Shown here one piece after another: positions 14,730-20,656 of a stretch of 20,656 bases of DNA. The notes beneath the pieces are model-generated. The model searched no databases. It was not told where the DNA came from and saw nothing but the letters and a program-made list of their open reading frames with translations. Where the stretch lies: assembly GCA_016840825.1 (NCBI GenBank), contig JAEORN010000173.1:1-20656 (forward strand), written 5' to 3'. The translations under genes and the position numbers were made by a program. Origin of the DNA: Candidatus Thorarchaeota archaeon (GTDB lineage: Archaea > Asgardarchaeota > Thorarchaeia > Thorarchaeales > Thorarchaeaceae). Within the stretch, counting starts at the first letter, position 1, and every line of letters begins with the position of its first letter.

Positions 14730-15944
14730 TTAGATACTTGCATTTATCTCTTGAATGATGTGAACGACCTTTGTATATGATTTGAGAACATCTCTAGAGG
14801 TATCAATCACTGTGCAAATTGGATCGCCCCTAAGAACACTCACTCCCTTCGGTGATCTGTCCACAGTTGAAGGGTATTTTGATAAATCAGGGACTGTTCC
14901 ATTCTTTTGTGCATATGAGATCATCTTCACGGTTGGTTTCCACTCTGGTATAATTTTGGGCAAGGAACCAGTTGTGGAATCAATATGCATCTTCGTAATG
15001 GATATGTTTCCCGCTAATTCTAGTAGTTCTAATGTACCTTGAATTCGTGGATTAACTTCAAGCAGTATAATCTCTGAGTTGGCACCCAAAACGAAATCAA
15101 AACCATTCGAACCGACAAGTTGTAGCTCATTGTTTATCATAGCTGATGCTTCATTCATTGAAGCAATATGTGATTTAGAAAGATTGACCGGTAGATAATT
15201 GCCACAGTAGACAAAATCACAATTCCGACCTGATGAAGGCATTCCAATTAATTGTGCTTGTAAAGACAGTGCTATCGATTTGGTCCCAGTGGAAAGTACA
15301 CTTACACTCAAGTCTCTTCCAGTAATATATTCTTGAACTACAAGATCATGCTTTTCTCGATTATCTAGATATTGGATTAATCTCTCCCAATTGGTGAATA
15401 ATTTGACTCCAGAACCTCCCCCGGATGTACAGGGCCGTACCACACAGGGAAATCCCATTTTCTGAACCTTTTTCTCGACTTGCGAATACGAAGAACATCG
15501 ATAGGAAACGGGTAATCTGATTTTAAGGTCACGTGCTTTTATTATCTGCTCGATTCGTTTCTTATTCCTGGACTTCTTCATATGCTTTGGAGAATTTCCA
15601 GTGATACCATACTGCTTGTGAATACTCTCTAAAGAAGAAGTATGATCATCAAATCCGCTTCCTACTAAGATGTAATCCAACTCCATTTCTGAGAATGCAG
15701 CTAAGAAGTTTTCAGTGAGAGAAAAATGAACTGGATTCTCAAGAGAACCTCTCTGTCTGCTACCAGGTATAGGACTTAGGACTGCAATCCATTCATCCGA
15801 GCATGAAGCAAGATCGAGGTCCCCCCAATAATCCGATACAAAGGTTGTAGCTCCTAATCGCTTGATGGAACAAGCAATAGGACGAGCATTGAAGCCAATA
15901 ACTCCTACTTTCTTCCCTTTAAGGCTGATTTCTGGCTTAGTCAT
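14730..15944 (-). CDS. ATP-grasp ligase of the archaeal carboligase-like type
   Basis: This 404-residue protein begins with a Rossmann-like pre-ATP-grasp domain (VGVIGFNARPIACSIKRLGA..SDYWGDLDL, 13-45). The ATP-grasp domain follows: flexible Gly-rich loop RPCTSGGGSGVKLF (170-183), QEYITGRDLSV (204-214), and GFDFVL (281-286) with LLEVNPRIQGT (294-304), where E296 and N298 are the Mg-ATP ligands. It joins a carboxylate to an amine or similar nucleophile through an acyl-phosphate. The N-terminal pattern is that of predicted archaeal carboligases related to biotin carboxylase (COG2232, from memory). The substrate is unknown. It diverges from the HEAT-like gene, and a weak TATA-like TTCATATC lies about 27 nt before its ATG. 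Confidence 0.88.
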   Translation of the reverse strand: MTKPEISLKGKKVGVIGFNARPIACSIKRLGATTFVSDYWGDLDLASCSDEWIAVLSPIPGSRQRGSLENPVHFSLTENFLAAFSEMELDYILVGSGFDDHTSSLESIHKQYGITGNSPKHMKKSRNKKRIEQIIKARDLKIRLPVSYRCSSYSQVEKKVQKMGFPCVVRPCTSGGGSGVKLFTNWERLIQYLDNREKHDLVVQEYITGRDLSVSVLSTGTKSIALSLQAQLIGMPSSGRNCDFVYCGNYLPVNLSKSHIASMNEASAMINNELQLVGSNGFDFVLGANSEIILLEVNPRIQGTLELLELAGNISITKMHIDSTTGSLPKIIPEWKPTVKMISYAQKNGTVPDLSKYPSTVDRSPKGVSVLRGDPICTVIDTSRDVLKSYTKVVHIIQEINASI

Positions 15945-15995
15945 TGAAATCTCGATAATATCTTACATGATATGAATCAATCGAAATTAGTGTGG

Positions 15996-16005
15996 CTAAT
16001 ATATC
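15996..16005 (+). promoter_or_regulatory. TATA-like box for the HEAT-like gene
   Basis: CTAATATATC is centred about 34 nt before the ATG at 16035. It supports that start over the upstream ATG at 15972, which would put this box inside the coding region. Confidence 0.4.
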
Positions 16006-16034
16006 TCTTACCTAGACTATTACTGGGGAGTTTG

Positions 16035-17552
16035 ATGGTTAGCAAAAGGATACCTGAACTTACAAAAAGAAGAAACTATGAACAGCTTGCAGAAATTGCT
16101 CAGGAATATGCAAGGGAAGGCCAGTGGAATTCTTTCGTGAAAAGGATAGAGAAAATTAAGCCAGCGGGAAAAGCCCGAGACGCATTAGTAAATGTGTTGG
16201 ATCTGGAAGCGGTTGGAGGAACTGATTCGAACATCTTTCATGAGTTCGGGTCACTATCAGGATCGAGTCTTTCTGAAATTAGATCTGAAGCAAATACCAA
16301 AGCAATTGATATTCTACAGTCTCAACTAAAAGAAAGTAACACATTCTTTATTGATGCTGAAATGTTAGCAACAAGCCCTTTTGTGGTTCTATTTGAAGAT
16401 GTTATGAATGCCCGTCTTAAAGAACTTGAAAGCATCAAAGGACAACCGTCTAGGAATGATTTGCTAAGAACCTACTATGGTTTTACCCTGCTTACTTTGA
16501 ATGGAGTTACAAATACTACTGACCATCAGTTTCAATATAGACGATATTGGCACAGAAGGTATGAAAGTCAACCTCGATTAGCACAAGAAACGGTCACTGC
16601 AATTACGCAGATAATGAAGGACTTTAGTTCGGAGATTCATCTTAACTCAAGATACGAAACTCTAGGAACATCCTATTTTTTGGCTGATAAATGTAGTACT
16701 GAAACTAGTGCAATATTAGCAGATATCATCAGATTGACACTATATATGACACCATGGGATAGAGGAAAAGCTGCATTACTCTTGGGAAAGCGTGGAGATT
16801 CGCGTTCTCTAGAATTCCTACATAGCAGATTTATTTCCGAACCTGATATGAAGACAAGGGGTTCAATTGCTCGTGCGATAGGATATATCGGTAATCCAAA
16901 TTCATTTGATCTTCTCAAGTCCCAATTCAATAATCAAGGAAGATGGCAGGAACGACTAAAGGTTGCCATCACTCAAGGTATGGGTGGCATCTATCTAGAC
17001 GAAGCTACTGACTTCCTTGTGGATATGCTAAATTCAAGGAGTTACAAGATCAAAGAAGCAGCAGTTGAGAGTTTAGCTGAGAGGAATCCAGAGAATTTTA
17101 CTCAAATGATAGCACCTCTACTGAAAACGAATAGCAAGGTGGTCCTAAGGAAAGTAGTTGAGGTATTATTGGATTCTGATAAGAAATCGAAAAGAATGCT
17201 AATTGAATCTGCTCCAAGAATTGTCAGGATACTTCACAACAATTCTCCTTCGCATCAGATAGTTAGTAGACTTCTATCTTTGAAAGAGATTGTAGATTCG
17301 CAAGTTATCGAGAAATACTTAGTATCCAAGATAAACGAATTGCATAAGAAAAGAATGGATCTTCATCATAGAGGAATTCGTAATTGGTGGACTGCTCGTC
17401 GGGTCCAAAGGTATAATCGCAAGCTGGCTGAGCTCATCTCATTATGTTTGAAAACATATCCTCGGCCATTACCGTCATACCTAAGAGAGGTAATTGATGA
17501 TATGAAAGTCCATAATCAAGGAGAGTTAAGAATTCCGCTTTACAATTGGTAG
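16035..17552 (+). CDS. Helical-repeat (HEAT-like) protein of unknown function
   Basis: This 505-residue, wholly helical protein has HEAT-like repeats over about 240-385, for example RGKAALLLGKRGDSRSLEFL, GSIARAIGYIGNPNSFDLL, KVAITQGMGGIYLDEATDFL and KEAAVESLAERNPENF. The first 230 residues are helical without clear repeats, and the end is basic and aromatic (HHRGIRNWWTARRVQRYNRK). HEAT repeats are protein-binding scaffolds; no catalytic motif is visible. The frame opens at ATG 15972, but that start adds 21 hydrophobic residues and leaves only 27 bp between divergent genes. ATG 16035 has GGGGAG just upstream and a TATA-like box at the right distance. If 15972 is used, the protein would have a membrane-anchor-like start. 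Confidence 0.75.
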   Translation: MVSKRIPELTKRRNYEQLAEIAQEYAREGQWNSFVKRIEKIKPAGKARDALVNVLDLEAVGGTDSNIFHEFGSLSGSSLSEIRSEANTKAIDILQSQLKESNTFFIDAEMLATSPFVVLFEDVMNARLKELESIKGQPSRNDLLRTYYGFTLLTLNGVTNTTDHQFQYRRYWHRRYESQPRLAQETVTAITQIMKDFSSEIHLNSRYETLGTSYFLADKCSTETSAILADIIRLTLYMTPWDRGKAALLLGKRGDSRSLEFLHSRFISEPDMKTRGSIARAIGYIGNPNSFDLLKSQFNNQGRWQERLKVAITQGMGGIYLDEATDFLVDMLNSRSYKIKEAAVESLAERNPENFTQMIAPLLKTNSKVVLRKVVEVLLDSDKKSKRMLIESAPRIVRILHNNSPSHQIVSRLLSLKEIVDSQVIEKYLVSKINELHKKRMDLHHRGIRNWWTARRVQRYNRKLAELISLCLKTYPRPLPSYLREVIDDMKVHNQGELRIPLYNW

Positions 17553-17624
17553 AATTCTATGAATCAAAAATCTAATCAGGCGATGTGTTATTCATACTCA
17601 ACACACTCATACATACACGTTCTA

Positions 17625-17638
17625 GGAAACCTTATACC
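17625..17638 (+). promoter_or_regulatory. BRE/TATA-like promoter of the coiled-coil gene
   Basis: GGAAAC (17625-17630, BRE-like) is followed directly by CTTATACC (17631-17638, TATA-like), about 52 nt before the ATG. A leader of about 25 nt would include the AGAGGGA ribosome site at 17674-17680. This is the clearest archaeal promoter in the window. Confidence 0.55.
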
Positions 17639-17685
17639 GGAGCGATATCTGAAAGTAGTGTAGCTTGGTCCATAGAGGGAACTTC

Positions 17686-19266
17686 ATGGCTGACGAGAAA
17701 TTAAAAGAAGACGAAAAAGCCGCTATGCAGAAGGCGTTGAAAGATGCGTCTCTCACTGAGAAGGATATTCTTCGCCTTGCAGAGGGAGAAGATGAATGGG
17801 GAGAAGCAACTCCAGTTGAATCAGAGGATGAGATGATATCTGCTGCTGCATCGGCATTAGAATTTGTTGAAGGTCTTGACTCTTCTGAATCGAAAGCTGT
17901 GTCCATAAGTGAAGGTGGAGCAGCTGCTGCAGGATTTGATTCCTTACTCAAAAGACTTGAATCAATGAGAGGAGAAATAGCTGCCTTACAACGAGGTGTA
18001 GTTGGGATATTCGCGGCACAACTACTTACCTTCAGAGGGAAGGTTGTAGACCTAAAGACCATAATTTCAGAAGATATGGTTGAGAAGCTCCGTATGCCCA
18101 TGTTCAAGAACGTCATTGAATCAACATTTGTCGATATCGTCGATACAGAGTTTGCAGCTCTTGAGAAAGAGCTAGTAGATAAGATTGTGGATCAAACCCA
18201 AGAAAGATTCAAAGAATTTGCAACGACGATCAGAGAGTCTGAAACAGAACTTAAAGCCACAATTGTGCAACAACAGGATATTGTTAGATCATTCATGCAG
18301 AGCTTGGAAGAAGAAGCATTTGCATCAGGAGATACCCTCAAGGAGAAAGACCAAGAAATTAGGAAATTGGAGCAAAAGATCATCCAATTAGAGAAGCAAT
18401 TGGATGAGGGACGTTCATTTGAAGTTGCGAAAGAAGAGATGAATAGACAAATCGTTGATTTTGAAGCAGAGATTTCTGAGTTGAGGGAGAATCTATTCCG
18501 AAAAGATACGACAATTGAAGAACGTACAAATGAGAGAGATAAGGCACGAATTGAGATTGAGGAACTCACGATTCAGCTAGCAGAATCAAAATCTGAGTTA
18601 GACGTTTACAAGAAAGCTGAGAGTTCAAAGACGAAAGCTTCTCCAGCAGCTGAAGCTGAATTAAAAGCTCTAGAGTCCAAGGTAGAGCTGGTTGAGAAAG
18701 CTCTGGCTGATAAAAGGAAAGAGAATGAAACACTATCGGCAAAAATCAAAGAAGTTGAGCGATCTCTATCTGATGCTAATAAGGAAAAGCAAGCAATAGA
18801 GAAGGAAGCATCCAGTAGACTAAGTGAAATTGAATCTATGCAAACCAAATTCTCAGAGGTCAGAGAATTAGAACAAAAGGTCTATGACCTTCAAAATGAA
18901 CTGAAGGATGCAGAAGCAAAGATACCAATTGTCGAGATGCAAAGAGAGGCTTTTGAGAAAGCTACTCGATTAATGGAAAAAGAACGTGACATGGCACTTC
19001 AAATGAGGGACTTGGCTGAGGAACGAGCAAAAAGATACATCAAAGTACTAAATATAGAAGCACATACAAAGGTGCTTTTACTAGTTGATGAAGTAGGCAA
19101 GATGTCATTCACCGATTTAGGCAAGGCTCTTGGCATTCCTGCTGGTCTTGCTGCAAAACACGCACGAGAATTGGCTAAACTTGGTGTCATAAAAGTTGAG
19201 AACGAGATGGCTATTTCCACTTTGAAAGATATTGAGATATCAGAAGGCGTTGTGAAAGTCGATTAG
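17686..19266 (+). CDS. Long coiled-coil protein with C-terminal winged-helix domain
   Basis: This 526-residue protein has an acidic N-terminus (1-75), a helical region around GVVGIFAAQLLTFRGKVVDLK (104-124), a long coiled coil over about 175-450 with heptad-like Leu/Ile spacing and many Glu/Lys pairs, and a winged helix-turn-helix at about 458-513 (HTKVLLLVDEVGKMSFTDLGKALG...AKHARELAKLGVIKVEN). The end resembles archaeal transcription-factor winged helices, while the coiled coil resembles SMC- or ESP-like rods but has no ATPase head. It could bind DNA and hold two sites or partners apart. I do not recognise a named family. ATG 17686 follows AGAGGGA by 5 nt; a TTG at 17665 is the only earlier start. 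Its stop directly abuts that of a convergent gene for another winged-helix protein. Confidence 0.88.
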   Translation: MADEKLKEDEKAAMQKALKDASLTEKDILRLAEGEDEWGEATPVESEDEMISAAASALEFVEGLDSSESKAVSISEGGAAAAGFDSLLKRLESMRGEIAALQRGVVGIFAAQLLTFRGKVVDLKTIISEDMVEKLRMPMFKNVIESTFVDIVDTEFAALEKELVDKIVDQTQERFKEFATTIRESETELKATIVQQQDIVRSFMQSLEEEAFASGDTLKEKDQEIRKLEQKIIQLEKQLDEGRSFEVAKEEMNRQIVDFEAEISELRENLFRKDTTIEERTNERDKARIEIEELTIQLAESKSELDVYKKAESSKTKASPAAEAELKALESKVELVEKALADKRKENETLSAKIKEVERSLSDANKEKQAIEKEASSRLSEIESMQTKFSEVRELEQKVYDLQNELKDAEAKIPIVEMQREAFEKATRLMEKERDMALQMRDLAEERAKRYIKVLNIEAHTKVLLLVDEVGKMSFTDLGKALGIPAGLAAKHARELAKLGVIKVENEMAISTLKDIEISEGVVKVD

Positions 19267-19614
19267 TTAGAAGGATATTGTCCGGTCACCTTCATTATAT
19301 GATTCAACTATATCCGCCCAGTATTTGCTTAACTTTGTGAGCGCTGATGCAAAATCCTTTGCCATTCTATACTCTCCCATTCGCTTTTCAACAAGGCCTA
19401 CATCTCGTAGCTTTCGCATTACTTTCACATAGAGACCTCTGCTACTCAAAACGAAGCGTTCCCAGTCACTGTCTGAAACTACACCATTTGAAGACATTAT
19501 TTCATTCAGTATCTTTGCTGCCTGAGATACCTGCATCTCGGTGAAGAATACGTATCGGAGTAAGTGAGTTGGTTGGATTAATGAAGGACGCCTAACCAAA
19601 TCTATTTTTGCCAT
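19267..19614 (-). CDS. Small winged-helix DNA-binding-like protein
   Basis: This 115-residue protein has a winged-helix pattern. Helices LLRYVFFTEMQVSQAAKILNEIM and DWERFVLSSRGLYVKVMRKLRDVGLVEKRMGEYRMAKD (about 50-88) give the recognition helix and a GLVEKRMGEYR wing. A closing helix (SALTKLSKYWADIVESYNEG) may be for dimerisation. It is probably a transcription regulator; the target is unknown. The ATG at 19614 lies about 34 nt after an AT-rich promoter-like element. Its TAA begins on the base after the convergent gene's TAG, leaving no spacer. Confidence 0.78.
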   Translation of the reverse strand: MAKIDLVRRPSLIQPTHLLRYVFFTEMQVSQAAKILNEIMSSNGVVSDSDWERFVLSSRGLYVKVMRKLRDVGLVEKRMGEYRMAKDFASALTKLSKYWADIVESYNEGDRTISF

Positions 19615-19641
19615 TGATACTCGCCAAGGTTTCTAAATGAT

Positions 19642-19655
19642 CTATTAAATAATAG
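19642..19655 (-). promoter_or_regulatory. AT-rich inverted repeat at the winged-helix gene promoter
   Basis: CTATTA (19642-19647) and TAATAG (19650-19655) are inverted arms around AA, centred about 34 nt before the ATG. On the minus strand it contains TTTAATA, so it can serve as the TATA region; the dyad could also be an operator for the small winged-helix protein itself. Confidence 0.4.
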
Positions 19656-19663
19656 GGCAAGTA

Positions 19664-20641
19664 TTACGTCTTCACTCTAAATCCATCAACCATCAAAAGC
19701 GGAATTACAATGACAACGAAAACAGCAACCGCAATCACAGTCTGTGAAGCAAGACTGAATGTCGAGAATTGGGATAGTAGAAATCCTGCGATTATTGTTC
19801 CCAAGAATGGTAGAAGGTTATAGGGAGTTTTGAGCCTTCCCATTGCAGTTATCATGATAAAGAAACCATATGCAATTGCTGCAAATCCTATGGCTAACGC
19901 AAACATGACTGCGAGTAGTTCGTATAAACCATAGAGAACGATTCCTGCAATTGGTAGAAAGTATGCTACAACCAGCCAAATAAGATTGAAGAGAACGATA
20001 TACTTCAATCCTGGAAGAGCGTTTTTGATGTCAACATCTGAAGGCGCGTTGCTAAACATGATTGTCATAGCAAGAAAGGCGACAATCCAGAAAAGCGGAT
20101 TAATGACGGTCAATCCAGCGAATGTGTAAAAGAAATTGTAAACAAAACTCCCGATTGCAGTCAGTGGAGCCATTGCATCAGCAAGGAGCAAAGGATCAGT
20201 TTTAACATTGATTAGTTCCTGCAATAAAGCAATTGCTTCTCCTCCTAGATGTGCATCGGGAATAAGATAGGTTGCTACCAGTGCAAAAAAGGTCAGTAGT
20301 ATTAATGAAACTCCAACAGGAGCTAGATTAATGACTGTTCGTTTTAGAGTGCTAGATGGATTCACGTACTTCACATAGCCTAATACTACCTGATCTCCTT
20401 CTACTGAGATATTTATTGGCTTGAATTCTACAATTTCGGTTCCTGTGAAAACACATCCTAAGGCATGCGATGATTCATGGAGTGCCACACCAGGTCCCAC
20501 AAGACCATACCATGCTCTTGATCCAGGTTTTCTTGTAGCCTGCAATGCAATTTGAGACAATCTTTCTAATAGCCAACCTAGTCCCCATACTACAAAGAAT
20601 AGGATGAAACCAATTAGGACAATTGTGAAGTACGCATTCAT
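19664..20641 (-). CDS. Membrane zinc metallopeptidase, site-2-protease-like (M50 type)
   Basis: This 325-residue protein has about eight hydrophobic segments. HESSH (55-59, in GVALHESSHALGC) is the HExxH zinc motif and stands beside a membrane segment as in M50 peptidases. A later NAPSDVD (198-204) is the likely counterpart of the second M50 motif, N-x-P-x-x-D-G, with D202 or D204 as third ligand. Members cut membrane proteins within or next to the bilayer, often to release regulators; here the target is unknown. The ATG at 20641 has GGTGA 5 nt upstream. It ends 49 bp before the start of the small winged-helix gene, which reads the same way. Activity is inferred only from these residues. Confidence 0.78.
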   Translation of the reverse strand: MNAYFTIVLIGFILFFVVWGLGWLLERLSQIALQATRKPGSRAWYGLVGPGVALHESSHALGCVFTGTEIVEFKPINISVEGDQVVLGYVKYVNPSSTLKRTVINLAPVGVSLILLTFFALVATYLIPDAHLGGEAIALLQELINVKTDPLLLADAMAPLTAIGSFVYNFFYTFAGLTVINPLFWIVAFLAMTIMFSNAPSDVDIKNALPGLKYIVLFNLIWLVVAYFLPIAGIVLYGLYELLAVMFALAIGFAAIAYGFFIMITAMGRLKTPYNLLPFLGTIIAGFLLSQFSTFSLASQTVIAVAVFVVIVIPLLMVDGFRVKT

Positions 20642-20656
20642 CTAATCACCACGCTA

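Noticed and set aside
17584..17605. TGTGTT...AACACA inverted repeat after the HEAT-like gene, as a terminator
   Set aside because: Only 6 A/T-rich pairs with a 10-nt loop and no following U-run.
18192..19220. Leftward Ser-rich frames opposite the coiled-coil gene
   Set aside because: Complement of Glu/Lys-rich coiled-coil codons gives Ser/Phe/Leu-rich artefacts.

Overview
The window looks like a chromosomal piece of an Asgard-type archaeon, possibly Thorarchaeia-like. Two tandem Ras/Rab/Arf-like small GTPases, an AbrB-PhoU fusion regulator of the archaeal type, zinc-ribbon and coiled-coil/winged-helix proteins, archaeal TATA/BRE-like promoters and moderate A+T content all point that way. The domain assignment (Archaea) is fairly safe. 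The phylum is inference. No rRNA, tRNA, CRISPR array, insertion sequence or prophage gene was seen, and genes are densely packed.

Layout. 1-2.5 kb: the 3' end of an unknown gene, a small membrane protein, a GNAT acetyltransferase and a solitary amino-DNA methyltransferase. 2.5-10.1 kb: a phosphate locus. A Na+/phosphate cotransporter fused to a PhoU domain and an AbrB-PhoU regulator read leftward. A 298-bp divergent intergenic region separates them from a rightward pstS-pstC-pstA-pstB-phoU operon whose genes overlap or nearly touch. 10.1-12.1 kb: two paralogous small GTPases in tandem (leftward), convergent with phoU, then a xylose-isomerase-like TIM-barrel protein (rightward). 12.1-15.9 kb: a leftward group with an ATP-grasp ligase, a GT-C-like multi-pass membrane protein and a zinc-ribbon/TPR-like protein. 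16.0-19.3 kb: a HEAT-repeat-like protein and a long coiled-coil protein ending in a winged-helix domain. 19.3-20.6 kb: a small winged-helix protein and a membrane zinc metallopeptidase (HESSH), both leftward.

Main observation. The three promoters of the phosphate locus (cotransporter, AbrB-PhoU regulator, pstS) each carry the same 15-bp arrangement, read in the direction of the gene: CATWTR-MAG-CATWTR, two half-sites exactly 9 bp apart. The cotransporter promoter has a third half-site in register, and the pst promoter has a second, weaker copy. I propose this as a Pho operator for the locus. The AbrB-PhoU protein, encoded between two of the sites, is the natural candidate to bind it. A high-affinity ATP-driven importer, a Na+-driven carrier and three PhoU domains would then form one co-regulated phosphate unit.

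Other themes. Several single or leading genes have a TATA-like box 25-35 nt before the start codon (leaderless or very short leaders), while genes inside the pst operon have Shine-Dalgarno sites. Convergent genes end with interlocked stop codons (TTAG, CTAG, TAG/TTA), and one pair has both stops inside a perfect hairpin.
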